A stretch of DNA of 64,000 bases from Magnetospirillum aberrantis SpK (GCF_011022235.1 NZ_JAAIYP010000037.1:186001-250000), one strand, 5' to 3'. Counted from the first letter of the stretch, positions 17,282 to 26,062 are shown. Program-made: numbers and translations. The notes: generated from the letters alone by a model not told the origin.

Positions 17282-18032
17282 CCAGCGGCAGGTCGGCGCC
17301 AAGGCGCAAGACTGCGTCGGCCGGCGCGGTGTAGGTGCCGTCGTCGTGGTGCAGCACCAGACCGGGCAACAGGGCAAGCGGCGTCTTTGCATCCTTGCGG
17401 GCCGTCACCACGACGCGGGTGGCGGCCTTGCCGGCCTTGGGCCATAACGGCAACACGCGGATGCCGCCGACCTTGAGCGGAGAAAGCGCCGCCAGGATGT
17501 CGCCCAGCCGGTCGGCGCGGTGGACCACCCACAACCGCCCCTTGGGCCTGAGGAAGCGAATCGCCTGGATCAGCCATTCGCTCAGGCTCACCTCTTCCAT
17601 GTGGCCGATGGCCTTGGTCTCGGCGCTGGGCGGCTGGATGGTGCCGGGCTCGTACCACGGCGGGTTGGTGATCACATGGTCGAAATGGTGCAGGGGAACG
17701 GCGGCCGGTGGCCGGGTGACGCAGCCTTCGACCACGGTCAGGCGGTCTTCCAATCCGTTGGCGCGGGCGTTGACGCGAGCGAGCTCCGCCAAGGGGGGTT
17801 GAAGTTCCAGGCCGGTGACTTCGACATCCGCCAACCGTGCCAACAGGCACAGCGAGGCGGTGCCGACACCACAGCCCAGGTCCAGCACCCGTTGCCCGCG
17901 TTTCGCCGTCACCGCGGCGGCCAGAAACAAGGGGTCCGAACCGGCGCGATACCCGTTCTCCGGTTGCCGCACCACAAGCCGGCCGCCCAGAAAGTGGTCT
18001 TCGGTGGTGGCGAACGGGGCGGGGGTGGTCAT
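17265..18032 (-). CDS. SAM-dependent methyltransferase, TrmN6-like
   Basis: This 255-residue class I methyltransferase resembles tRNA1(Val) adenine-N6 methyltransferases. The SAM-binding motif VLDLGCGVGTASLCLL and the catalytic FDHVITNPPWYEPG (NPPW, typical of N6-adenine enzymes) are both present, and GYRAGSDPLFLAAAV near the N-terminus is characteristic of the TrmN6/YfiC group. I start at MTTPAPF (18032); the upstream ATG at 18095 adds atypical residues. It overlaps the convergent rhodanese gene by 17 bp and is divergent from the polyprenyl synthase gene. Confidence 0.85.
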   Translation of the reverse strand: MTTPAPFATTEDHFLGGRLVVRQPENGYRAGSDPLFLAAAVTAKRGQRVLDLGCGVGTASLCLLARLADVEVTGLELQPPLAELARVNARANGLEDRLTVVEGCVTRPPAAVPLHHFDHVITNPPWYEPGTIQPPSAETKAIGHMEEVSLSEWLIQAIRFLRPKGRLWVVHRADRLGDILAALSPLKVGGIRVLPLWPKAGKAATRVVVTARKDAKTPLALLPGLVLHHDDGTYTAPADAVLRLGADLPLVSSAP

Positions 18033-18146
18033 GTCGAGTCCTGGAAACTGGTTGCAAGCGCCGATGTAAGCTTGACCGACTTTCCATGGCAACACTATGT
18101 TCGTGCGCGCGGATGGGGGACTTCCGCGATCAAGGAGTGGGATATC

Positions 18147-19166
18147 GTGGCGATTGCGGCCAATCTGCGAAAAGAACCGGGCGAAAAGGCGAAAAGCTTC
18201 GACTCACTGGTGGCTTTGGTCCAGGACGACCTGGAGAAGGTCAACCGCCAGATCGTCGAGCGGATGCACAGCCCGGTCGACCTCATTCCTCAACTTGCCG
18301 GTCATATCATCGCCGCCGGCGGCAAGCGTCTGCGCCCGGTGCTGACCCTGGCTTCGGCCCGTCTCGCCGGTCACCAGGGCGAACGCCACGTCAAGCTGGC
18401 GGCTTGTGTCGAGTTCATCCACACCGCCACCTTGCTGCATGACGACGTGGTCGACGAATCCGAATTGCGGCGTGGTCAGGCTTCGGCCAACGCCTTGTTC
18501 GGCAACAAACCCAGCGTCCTGGTGGGCGACTTCCTGTTTTCGCGTTCGTTCGAACTGATGGTCGAGGACGGCTCGTTGCCGGTGCTGGCCATCCTGTCGC
18601 GCGCTTCGTCCATCATTTCCGAGGGCGAGGTGTTGCAACTGATCACCGCCAACGACACAGAAACCACCGAGGAAGCCTATCTCGAAGTCATCCGTTCCAA
18701 GACCGCCGCGCTGTTCGCCGCCGCCTGCCGCATCGGCGCGGTGGTGGCCGACCGTCCCCAGGCGGACGAGGAGGCGCTGGATTCCTATGGTCTCAACCTG
18801 GGCATCGCCTTCCAGTTGATCGACGACGTCCTGGATTATTCCGCCAAGCAGGCGGTGCTGGGCAAGACGGTGGGCGACGATTTCCGTGAAGGCAAGATCA
18901 CCTTGCCGATCATCCTGGCCTTCCGTCGCGGCGACGACGAGGAACGCGAGTTCTGGCGCCGCACGGTGGAACGTCTGGAGCAGCAGGATGGCGACCTGGA
19001 GCATGCTTTCCACCTGATGGAAAAGCATGGCACGCTGAACGACACCATCGCGCGGGCCCGCGAATACGGCGATCTGGCGGTGGCCGCTCTCGACGTGTTC
19101 CCCGACAGCCCGCTGAAGCAGGCGATGGCCGACGTCGTCGATTTCTGTATCGAACGCGCCTACTGA
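18147..19166 (+). CDS. ispB: Trans-polyprenyl diphosphate synthase (octa/decaprenyl, quinone side chain)
   Basis: This 339-residue prenyltransferase extends isoprenoid diphosphates to make the ubiquinone side chain. Both Asp-rich motifs are visible: HDDVVDE starting at Asp 99 and IDDVLDY starting at Asp 226; GGKRLRPVL and FGNKPSVLVGDFLFSR are also conserved. The start is GTG 18147, with AAGGAG 9 bp upstream; the frame is open far upstream, but that is antisense to the methyltransferase gene. Chain length (octa- or decaprenyl) cannot be fixed by eye. Confidence 0.92.
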   Translation: MAIAANLRKEPGEKAKSFDSLVALVQDDLEKVNRQIVERMHSPVDLIPQLAGHIIAAGGKRLRPVLTLASARLAGHQGERHVKLAACVEFIHTATLLHDDVVDESELRRGQASANALFGNKPSVLVGDFLFSRSFELMVEDGSLPVLAILSRASSIISEGEVLQLITANDTETTEEAYLEVIRSKTAALFAAACRIGAVVADRPQADEEALDSYGLNLGIAFQLIDDVLDYSAKQAVLGKTVGDDFREGKITLPIILAFRRGDDEEREFWRRTVERLEQQDGDLEHAFHLMEKHGTLNDTIARAREYGDLAVAALDVFPDSPLKQAMADVVDFCIERAY

Positions 19167-19169
19167 TCG

Positions 19170-20276
19170 TTACGGATCGCTGTCCACGCTTTCCCGGAAC
19201 TTCCGCCAATCGGCCGTGGTGGCCTCGGCCATGCTCAGGGCGGCGTCGTGCAGCCAGCCCATGGGCAGCGCCGCCAGCCAATCCTCGATGTCGTGACGGC
19301 CGGCCTGGCCGCGATGGATGTTGGCGACCTCCCATCCCATCCAACGGATCAGCGCCTCGGCCTGGACGTGGCCGCGCAGTTGCTCGACCACCACCTTGTG
19401 GTTTTCCGGGCTGAGACGGCGGATCACCCAATCCTCGGTCAGGGTCAGCCATGGATCGGGCGAGCGGAAGGCGGCGGCCAGGATCATGCGGTAATCCAGC
19501 GTGGCCGGGCCCAGGGCGTCGTCGCCCTGGTGCCAGCGTCCGGCTGACGGCAGGGCGCGCTTGCCTTCACGCGCCACCGGTCCACCCCGCCATTGCCCCA
19601 AGGCCACCGCGCGCGGCCGGCCCAACGATCCCTTGCCGGCGGTGCCGCGGTTCAGGAACTCCTCGACCGGGACGCCTTCGGGCATGTGCTCGGCCAGCAA
19701 TTCCCGCAGGTCGTCGAGGCCGTGTGCCGCGACAAGGTCGCTGAATTCCTTACGCCAATAAAGGGCGGTTTCGGACCAGTGCGGGGTGGAGGCCGGCAAC
19801 AGCCACGCCGCCTCGCCTTCCAGGATCACCGGCCGTCCGGCCGGTTTGACCAGATTGGCGTTATAGCCTTCCAGCAACGAGGCGCAGGCGACACGGCGGT
19901 CCAGCTTCAGGTGACCCTCGTCGATGGACAACAGAACCGAGGTCGCCAACCGCACCAGATCCATGGTGACGGGAAAGGGATAAGCCTCGTCGAAATCGTT
20001 GATGCCCCACACCATGCGCCCTTCGGCATCGCGCCAGGTGCCGAAATTTTCCAGGTGCAGGTCGCCCACCGACAGGATTTTCGGTGCCTGACGGACCGGC
20101 TGCGGCATCAACTCGTCCCACCGCACCAGCCACCAATAGAAGGTTCCGCGCAAGAAGGCGAAGGGGTCGGCGCTCAGGGCCCGGCGACGATGGACGACGC
20201 CGGCCGGGTCGAGGGGAAAGCGTGTTCCCATCCATTCCAGATAGGACCGGGTGGCGTCGGCGAAGCTGGCGGCCAT
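19170..20276 (-). CDS. DUF2252 family protein
   Basis: This 368-residue protein matches the DUF2252 family, which has a kinase-like fold of unknown function. Seen are PFAFLRGTFYWWLVRWDEL, SVGDLHLENFGTWRD, GINDFDEAYPFPVTMDLVRL and LTEDWVIRRLSPENHKVVVE. GDxHxENFG and NDFDE resemble the catalytic and metal-binding loops of aminoglycoside-kinase-like enzymes. The start is ATG 20276, or GTG 20282 closer to the AGGAGG site. It is convergent with the polyprenyl synthase gene, 3 bp apart. Confidence 0.85.
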   Translation of the reverse strand: MAASFADATRSYLEWMGTRFPLDPAGVVHRRRALSADPFAFLRGTFYWWLVRWDELMPQPVRQAPKILSVGDLHLENFGTWRDAEGRMVWGINDFDEAYPFPVTMDLVRLATSVLLSIDEGHLKLDRRVACASLLEGYNANLVKPAGRPVILEGEAAWLLPASTPHWSETALYWRKEFSDLVAAHGLDDLRELLAEHMPEGVPVEEFLNRGTAGKGSLGRPRAVALGQWRGGPVAREGKRALPSAGRWHQGDDALGPATLDYRMILAAAFRSPDPWLTLTEDWVIRRLSPENHKVVVEQLRGHVQAEALIRWMGWEVANIHRGQAGRHDIEDWLAALPMGWLHDAALSMAEATTADWRKFRESVDSDP

Positions 20277-20465
20277 GGGCACATGTCCTCCTGTTTATAT
20301 TCTTTGGACCGGTTTTATTCTTTGAGGGAAGAGGATGACATGGGTTCGCCTTTTCGTCATCCCTTGCCGGTGGGAATAGGGCGAACGCGTCGTGTTCATC
20401 TTGAATCTGTGCCCACTCACGCTAAATTAGAGCAGTCATAAACCAATTCCTGGATTTCCATTCCC

Positions 20466-20831
20466 ATGTTCAACCGTCTGTTCGGCCGGTCCCCGGAATC
20501 CGAAGACACCCGCGTCAGCATCGTTCCCGCCTACGACGTCAAACGCTGGATGGAAGCGGGGGAGGTGGTTCTGATCGACGTGCGCGAGGCGGTGGAATAT
20601 CGGGCCGAGGCGATCCCCGGCGCCATCAACATGCCGCTGTCGTCGTTCGATCCGGCCGAATTGCCGCCAATTCCCGAGGGAAAGCGTCTGGTGTTGCATT
20701 GCCGTTCCGGCGTGCGCTGCGGCACCGCCGCCGAACGCGCCCTGATGGGCGGTTACAAGGGCGATCTCTATCGTCTCGAAGGCGGGATCTTCGGTTGGAA
20801 GGCGGTGGGCGGGCCGACCGTCCAGCCCTGA
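20466..20831 (+). CDS. Single-domain rhodanese
   Basis: This 121-residue cytoplasmic protein is a single rhodanese domain: VVLIDVREAVEYRAEAIPGA, then the active-site loop LHCRSGVRCGTAAE with its Cys, and GGIFGWKAVGGPT at the end. There is no signal peptide. It ends 1 bp before the convergent TauE/SafE permease gene. Rhodanese and TauE genes often sit together in sulfur metabolism, so sulfur handling is a reasonable inference. Confidence 0.88.
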   Translation: MFNRLFGRSPESEDTRVSIVPAYDVKRWMEAGEVVLIDVREAVEYRAEAIPGAINMPLSSFDPAELPPIPEGKRLVLHCRSGVRCGTAAERALMGGYKGDLYRLEGGIFGWKAVGGPTVQP

Positions 20832-20832
20832 C

Positions 20833-21747
20833 TCAGCCCGGCGTGGCCGCTTCCAGAGTAAACAGGTCGTCCGGGGTCACCACCAGGTCGAAGGTCAGGC
20901 GCAAGCACACCGCCAGCACGATCAAGGCCAAGGCGAGGCGCAGTTGTTCGCCACGCAGCCGGACACCAAAGCGCGCCCCGATCTGTGCGCCGACCACGCC
21001 GCCCACCAGCAACGTGACCATCAACACCGCGTCCACCGTCTGGGTGTGCACCGCCTGAAGGAAGGTGACGTTGGCGGTGACGAACAAAATCTGGAACAGC
21101 GACGTGCCCACCACCACCGCCGTCGGCATTTCCAGGATGTAAATCATCAACGGCACCATGACGAAGCCGCCGCCGACCCCCATGATCGCCGACAATACGC
21201 CGCCGAACATGCCGACCGCCGCCGGCATCAGCACGCTGATGTAAAGCCCGGAACGGGGAAATCGCATCTTGAGCGGCAGTCCCGGCCAGGGATGGCGGTG
21301 GCGCTTGCGGGTGGCCGGGCCGCCGCTGCCTCGCTTCAGCGCCATCAGCGATTCCCAGCCCATGGTGACACCGATGAAGCCCAGGAAGACCACGTAGCAC
21401 AGGGAAATCACCAGATCGATCTGGCCCAGGCTTTTCAGCCAGCCGAACAGGGCCACGCCGATCGTCGAGCCGACCACGCCGCCCACCAGCAGCACCAGCC
21501 CCATGCGGAAATCGACGTTCTTGCGCCGCCAATGGGCGATCAGGCCGGAAACCGACGCGCCCACCACCTGGTTGGCGCCGGTGGCCACCGCCACCGCCGG
21601 CGGAATGCCCATGAACATCAGCAACGGCGTCAGCAGGAAACCGCCGCCCACGCCGAACAGACCCGACAGAAAGCCGACACCGCCGCCCAGGACCAACAGG
21701 GCGTAGACGTCCACCGACAGACCGGCGATGGGAAGATAGATGCTCAA
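20833..21747 (-). CDS. TauE/SafE family sulfite/sulfonate exporter-like permease
   Basis: This protein of about 304 residues has seven to eight membrane segments and the paired glycine-rich motifs of the TauE/SafE family: FLSGLFGVGGGFLLTPLL near the N-terminus and ILSAIMGVGGGFVMVPLM-like in the second half (read here as LSAIMGVGGGFVMVPLMIY). Family members move sulfite, organosulfonates or similar anions. I infer a TTG start at 21747 because relatives begin just before the YLPIAG segment; the frame is open further upstream without a plausible start. No clear ribosome site is seen. Confidence 0.83.
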   Translation of the reverse strand: MSIYLPIAGLSVDVYALLVLGGGVGFLSGLFGVGGGFLLTPLLMFMGIPPAVAVATGANQVVGASVSGLIAHWRRKNVDFRMGLVLLVGGVVGSTIGVALFGWLKSLGQIDLVISLCYVVFLGFIGVTMGWESLMALKRGSGGPATRKRHRHPWPGLPLKMRFPRSGLYISVLMPAAVGMFGGVLSAIMGVGGGFVMVPLMIYILEMPTAVVVGTSLFQILFVTANVTFLQAVHTQTVDAVLMVTLLVGGVVGAQIGARFGVRLRGEQLRLALALIVLAVCLRLTFDLVVTPDDLFTLEAATPG

Positions 21748-21905
21748 GGGGGTGTGGTTCCCGGAAAAGAGCGGGGTGTGCTTCCAAGACGTTAGCAAAC
21801 CCGTTCGCGGACGTCTAATCACAAGGTGGCTTGTCCGCAGATGGGGATGGGGCAGGGGGCACCGGCGTTCTAAAATAACAGTCAAGAACAGGTCGGGAGG
21901 ATGTC

Positions 21906-22289
21906 ATGGAACGCATGGGCGTGCTGTTCGTCGACGACGACGAAAATCTCCTCAACGGCCTTCGCAGGCTGTTGTACGGCGAAACGCGGTGGAACATCAT
22001 GTTCGCCAACAGCGGTGCCGAGGCGCTGGACATGTTGACCACCAACGAAATCGGCGTGGTGGTCACCGACATCGCCATGCCGGGGATGGACGGCGAGCAA
22101 CTGATCCTGCGTCTTTATCAGGACCATCCCGACGTCATGCCCATTGTGTTGTCCGGGCATTGGGACGAACGCGCCTCGAACCAGCATCTGGGGCCTTACA
22201 TCCAGTTCCTGTCCAAGCCGGTGCCGCCGCAGAAACTGCGCGAGGCGTTGGAGACCGCCGCCGGCTACGCCCAGTTGGTGATGCAGTAA
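21906..22289 (+). CDS. Single-domain response regulator
   Basis: This 127-residue protein is a lone receiver domain. The acidic pair is in VLFVDDDENLL, the phosphoacceptor Asp in VVVTDIAMPGMDG, the Thr/Ser position in PIVLSGHW, and the conserved Lys in FLSKPVPP. No output domain follows. A gggagga ribosome site precedes ATG 21906. No histidine kinase gene is adjacent. SGHWDERASNQHL resembles the HD-GYP/RpfG-associated receiver group. Confidence 0.88.
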   Translation: MERMGVLFVDDDENLLNGLRRLLYGETRWNIMFANSGAEALDMLTTNEIGVVVTDIAMPGMDGEQLILRLYQDHPDVMPIVLSGHWDERASNQHLGPYIQFLSKPVPPQKLREALETAAGYAQLVMQ

Positions 22290-22320
22290 TCCCGTTGCCT
22301 TCTGACTGCCCCAAACGGGA

Positions 22321-22352
22321 ACGGCCCCCCCGGGGTTTCCCCAGGAGGGCCG
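22321..22352 (-). terminator. GC-rich hairpin next to the tRNA 3' end
   Basis: GGCCC and GGGG on one side and CCCC and GGGCC on the other can pair around a small loop (22323-22351), immediately 3' of the tRNA-like fragment when read on the minus strand. It could be the former terminator of the tRNA gene. There is no clear T tract. Confidence 0.35.
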
Positions 22353-22353
22353 A

Positions 22354-22403
22354 TGGTGGGCGGTACAAGGATCGAACTTGTGACCCCTTCCATGTCAAGG
22401 TAG
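22354..22403 (-). pseudogene. 3' half of a tRNA-Val(GAC)-like gene, probable att site remnant
   Basis: Read on the minus strand, positions 22403 down to 22354 give the anticodon arm onward of a tRNA. The anticodon loop has GAC at 22396-22394, then a variable region, a T arm ACAAG-TTCGATC-CTTGT, a 3' acceptor strand ACCGCCC, A, and an encoded CCA. The 5' anticodon-stem strand matches at 4 of 5 pairs, and upstream of it there is no D arm or 5' acceptor strand. The gene is therefore a 3' half only. Such halves are left when an integrase recombines into a tRNA 3' end. The intact tRNA is not in this window. Confidence 0.7.
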
Positions 22404-22530
22404 TGAACCCCTGTAAAATCAAGGGGATGGTGTCACGATTGCCTTCCAGGCGTTCACGCTGTCCTGCGGGTTTCGGGGCGTATCGACACAAGTGCGCGGT
22501 CACGTCCCATCGAGTGGTGTAGCAGCGTTT

Positions 22531-22583
22531 GCCTGGGGATGATGGCGCAGGGCGCGGAGCGCCCGGAGACATCATCCCCAGGC
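22531..22583. repeat. Long nested inverted repeat inside the IS left end
   Basis: GCCTGGGGATGATG (22531-22544) is perfectly inverted at 22570-22583, and a second perfect repeat GGCGC-GGA-GCGCC (22551-22563) lies inside it. Read as RNA it is a strong hairpin between the IS end and the transposase gene. It may block read-through from outside the element or be a small element nested in the IS. Confidence 0.6.
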
Positions 22584-22662
22584 GGCCCCGAATTCGGGGT
22601 GGTCATCGTCGATCTTCGGTAGGGTTTGGTTGCGACCTTCAACCGAACCAAGGATCAAGACG

Positions 22663-23556
22663 ATGACCAATGAGATGATGAGCCTTCGTGGCCTGCTGGA
22701 AAAGAGCGCAGACGCCGACCTGCTGCGCGAGATGATCGGCTTTGCCGCCGAGCGCCTGTGCGCCGAGATCGACGGCAAGATCGCCACCTTTCTTGAGCGG
22801 CCGATCGAGGGCGACTGGCCCTATGTCTGGCTGGATGCCACCTACGTGAAAGTTCGCCAGGACGGCCGCATCGTCAGCGTGGCGGTGACCATCGCGGTCG
22901 GCGCCAACACCGCCGGCCGCCGCGAGGTGCTGGGCATGGCCATCGGCCCCAGCGAGGCCGAGACCTTCTGGACTGACTTCCTGCGCAAGCTGGCCCGCCG
23001 TGGCCTGCGCGGCGTCAAGCTGGTGGTGTCCGACGCCCACGAGGGACTGAAGGCCACCATCGACAAGGTGCTCAACGCCACCTGGCAACGCTGCCGCGTC
23101 CATTTCATGCGCAACGTCCTGGCCCATGCCGGGAAGCAGGGGCGCCGCGTCGTCTCCGCCTTCATCGGCACCGCCTTTGCCCAGGAAACCGCCACCGCCG
23201 CCCATGCCCAATGGCGACAGGTCGCCGACCAGCTTCGCCCGAGGGCGCGCAAACTGGCGGACCTGATGGACGAAGCCGAGATGGATGTCCTTGCATACAT
23301 GGACTTCCCGCAACCCCACCGCACCAAGTTGCACTCGACCAATCCCATCGAGCGCCTCAACGGCGAGATCAAACGCCGCACCGAGGTCGTCGGCATCTTC
23401 CCCAACAAAGCAGCCATCACCCGCCTGATCGGCGCCATCCTCTTGGAGCAGAACGACGAATGGGCCGTCCAACGAGCCCGCTACATGACCCTGGAACCCG
23501 TCGCCCCCTTGGGTGATGATCCGCTGACAAGCCTGCCGCCCGTCGCGGCAGCCTGA
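22663..23556 (+). pseudogene. IS256-family transposase with internal in-frame deletion
   Basis: The 297-residue product keeps the catalytic core: the first Asp in YVWLDATYVKVR, the second in KLVVSDAHEGLK, and the Glu in NPIERLNGEIKRR. CRVHFMRN and LLEQNDEWAVQRARYMTLE are typical of the family. The family is usually about 400 residues. Here the first 32 residues (MTNEMMSLRGLLEKSAD...) join directly to CAEIDGKIATFLERPIEGDW near 22760, so about 100 residues, including the YRNGYR and KLRxGSYFP segments, are missing in frame. It is probably inactive. ATG 22663 has aagga 8 bp upstream. Confidence 0.8.
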
Positions 23557-23922
23557 TCAAACCGGCCAAGCCTGCCGGAGATCAAACGGCGACTGCGCTG
23601 TTACACCAATCCCTGGGACACGATCCAACTGATTCATCGGACTCAAGAACCTTCCGGACGGGCTCTAAGAATGCTGGCTTCGACCTCAGGGGCAAGAAAT
23701 ATACGAACTTACGTCATGTAAATTAGTGTTCCGCAAAAGTTCCGCGTGTCTGCGAGCGTTTCGGTTGGCTCGCGCGCCAGCATTCTATATGTTGTTGGCC
23801 CTGCGCAGGAAACGCGCCCGTGATCTGCACGCGCTAGCTTTGAAAGTGCGATCTGCGGTGAAGCGGACTGATACACAAACTGTACACAGCGCGTTTCTGC
23901 GGCTGTAATTGGTTGAAAAACA

Positions 23923-25575
23923 ATGGAAAATAGCTCCAGAGTTTATCTGTACGACACCACCTTGCGCGATGGCGCCCAGACCCAAGGTGTGGACTTTTCC
24001 GCCGCCGACAAGGCGCGAATTGCTCGTGCGCTTGACGCGTTGGGATTGGATTATATCGAGGGCGGCTGGCCGGGGGCCAATCCCACCGATGATTCCTTTT
24101 TCTCCAATCCCCCTGATCTGGGACAGGCCCGGCTGGCCGCCTTCGGCATGACCCGTCGTGCCGGCCGTTCGGCCAACAACGATCCCGGCCTGAACGCGCT
24201 GTTCGCCCATGACGCCGTTTCGGTGGTGACCATGGTCGGCAAGTCATGGGATTTCCAGGTTACGGTGGCCTTGGGCATCGAACTGGACGAAAACCTGCGC
24301 ATGATCGGTGATTCGGTCGCTCATGCCCGCACCCGTGTGTCCGAGGTCATGCTGGACGCCGAACATTTCTTCGACGGTTACAAGGCCAACCCGCAATATG
24401 CCCTGGCCGCCCTGCGGGCCGCGCTGGACAACGGCGCACGCTGGGCGGTGCTGTGCGACACCAACGGCGGCTCGCTGCCGCATGAGGTCGAGCGTATCGT
24501 GTCCGAGGTGGTGGCCGCCGGTATTTCCGGTGACCGGCTGGGGGTGCATTGCCACAACGACACCGATTCGGCGGTGGCCAACTCGCTGGCGGCGGTCAAG
24601 GCCGGCGTGCGTCAGGTTCAAGGCACCATCAATGGCCTGGGCGAACGCTGCGGCAACGCCAATCTGGTGTCGATCATTCCCAATCTGATGCTGAAAATGG
24701 GGTTCGAGACCGGCATCTCGGAAGAGGGGTTGAAGCATCTGGTGGCGGTCAGCCGAACCCTGGACGAAGTTCTGGACCGCAAGCCCAACCGCAGCCAGCC
24801 CTATGTCGGCGCTTCGGCCTTCGCCCACAAGGGCGGTTTGCATGTGTCGGCGGTCGCCAAGGACCCGGCGTGTTACGAGCACGTCGATCCCGCTCGTGTC
24901 GGCAACGCCCGCCAGATCGTGGTGTCGGATCAGGCCGGACGGTCGAACATCGTCGCCCGCATGGCCGATCTGGGGATCGAGATCGAAAGCGTCAAACGCG
25001 ACGCGCTGGTCCGTGTGGTCGAAGCCATGCAGGTGGATTTCGACCCGCACGAGGTGGCCGATCTGGTCGATCTGATCAAGCGTCTCGAGCACGAGGGCTA
25101 CGCCTACGACACCGCCGCCGCCAGTTTCGAGTTGCTGGTGCGACGCGCCCTGGGGCAGGTGCCGGATTATTTCACTTTGGAACGTTATCGCGTCATCGAC
25201 GAGCGCCGCCGCAACGCCAAGGGCGATTGGGTGACGCTGTCGGAAGCCACCGTCAAGGTCGAGGTGGATGGCCGCGAGTTCATGCAGGTGGGCGAGGGCA
25301 ACGGTCCGGTCCACGCTTTCGACGTGGCCTTGCGCGCCGTGCTGATGGGGGCTTATCCCGAATTGGCCGGGCTGGAACTGGCCGATTATCGCGTGCGCAT
25401 CGTCGAAAGCACGGCCGGCACCGGGGCCAAGACCCGCGTCACCATCGAAAGCACCGACGGCCAGGGGCATCGTTGGACCACGGTGGGCGTGCACACCAAC
25501 GTCCTGGAGGCCTCGCTCGAGGCGCTTCAGGACTCCATCGCCTACATGCTGTTCCGCTTTCGCGAAATTCGCTGA
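23923..25575 (+). CDS. cimA: (R)-citramalate synthase
   Basis: This 550-residue enzyme condenses pyruvate with acetyl-CoA to (R)-citramalate, the entry to threonine-independent isoleucine synthesis. The TIM barrel of the homocitrate/isopropylmalate synthase family fills residues 8-280 (YDTTLRDGAQTQGVDFS, LGVHCHNDTDSAVANS, GTINGLGERCGNANL). HKGGLHVSAVAKDP follows, and a C-terminal LeuA-type regulatory domain begins near residue 400 (TVKVEVDGREFMQVGEGNGP). Length and the LDALGLDYIEGGWPGANPTD segment fit CimA better than LeuA. The ribosome site is weak. It stands alone after the IS scar. Confidence 0.9.
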   Translation: MENSSRVYLYDTTLRDGAQTQGVDFSAADKARIARALDALGLDYIEGGWPGANPTDDSFFSNPPDLGQARLAAFGMTRRAGRSANNDPGLNALFAHDAVSVVTMVGKSWDFQVTVALGIELDENLRMIGDSVAHARTRVSEVMLDAEHFFDGYKANPQYALAALRAALDNGARWAVLCDTNGGSLPHEVERIVSEVVAAGISGDRLGVHCHNDTDSAVANSLAAVKAGVRQVQGTINGLGERCGNANLVSIIPNLMLKMGFETGISEEGLKHLVAVSRTLDEVLDRKPNRSQPYVGASAFAHKGGLHVSAVAKDPACYEHVDPARVGNARQIVVSDQAGRSNIVARMADLGIEIESVKRDALVRVVEAMQVDFDPHEVADLVDLIKRLEHEGYAYDTAAASFELLVRRALGQVPDYFTLERYRVIDERRRNAKGDWVTLSEATVKVEVDGREFMQVGEGNGPVHAFDVALRAVLMGAYPELAGLELADYRVRIVESTAGTGAKTRVTIESTDGQGHRWTTVGVHTNVLEASLEALQDSIAYMLFRFREIR

Positions 25576-25585
25576 GACAGGACCT

Positions 25586-26062
25586 TCAGTCGGAATCCCA
25601 ATTGGGGCCGTCCTGGTCCTCCCACCATCCCGGATGGGGGGCGGGGCAGGAATCGCGACGGGTGCGGAACTCGTCACGGCGGGTCTTGCTGGCGCTGGCG
25701 TATTCGTTCGCGCCCGATTGGCCGTCCCAATAAGCCGCCACCCGTTCCTCGGCCCGTTGGGCCAAGTCGAAGACGTGCCACGGCAGCATCATGTAATGTA
25801 CCGAATCGGGATCGGCGATCTCGGGCGAGCGTTCGAACCAGTCCAGGGCGCCGCGCGGCGGCGGCGGCGCGGGAGGCAAGCTCTCGGCCAAATCCTGATA
25901 AAGCGCCGCCAACAAGGCGAAGGTTTCGGCGGTGGCCAGATTGCACGATACGGTGAAGGCTTCGGCCAGTTCCCCATAACGCTCCGCCGACCGTTCCGCC
26001 ACCGCGCGGGCGATGGCGAGAAGGTCGGCGGAGGTTAGGGCTGGCCCGGATGTGTTGGTCAT
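25586..26062 (-). CDS. Hypothetical protein at end of kor operon, possibly ferritin-like
   Basis: The 158-residue product is helical and acidic (RSAERYGELAEAFTVSCNLA, ETFALLAALYQDLAESLPPA, then HYMMLPWHVFDLAQRAEERV). The spacing of helices recalls a rubrerythrin/ferritin-like fold, but I cannot show a full diiron ligand set. It starts 16 bp after the stop of korB on the same strand, so it is probably co-transcribed with the ferredoxin oxidoreductase. The C-terminus is Trp/Asp-rich. Confidence 0.65.
   Translation of the reverse strand: MTNTSGPALTSADLLAIARAVAERSAERYGELAEAFTVSCNLATAETFALLAALYQDLAESLPPAPPPPRGALDWFERSPEIADPDSVHYMMLPWHVFDLAQRAEERVAAYWDGQSGANEYASASKTRRDEFRTRRDSCPAPHPGWWEDQDGPNWDSD

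Larger units (their letters stand above)
22498..23625 (+). mobile_element. IS256-family insertion sequence, internally deleted
   Basis: The element is bounded by imperfect 30-bp inverted repeats: 22498-22527 and 23596-23625 match at about 23 of 30 positions, including TGGTGTA and CAGCG. The repeats start with GG/GATC followed by GTCCCA, as in IS256-type ends. At about 1.13 kb it is some 300 bp shorter than usual, in agreement with the missing transposase segment. No flanking target duplication is visible (8 bp on each side do not match). Confidence 0.7.

Noticed and set aside
22354-22440. Complete tRNA-Val gene
   Set aside because: No D arm or 5' acceptor strand can be found upstream of the anticodon arm on the minus strand; only the 3' half is present.
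23726-23908. 60-codon frame between the IS and cimA
   Set aside because: Arg-rich, low-complexity translation without ribosome site; the 300 bp after the IS right end look like the cimA upstream region with no gene.
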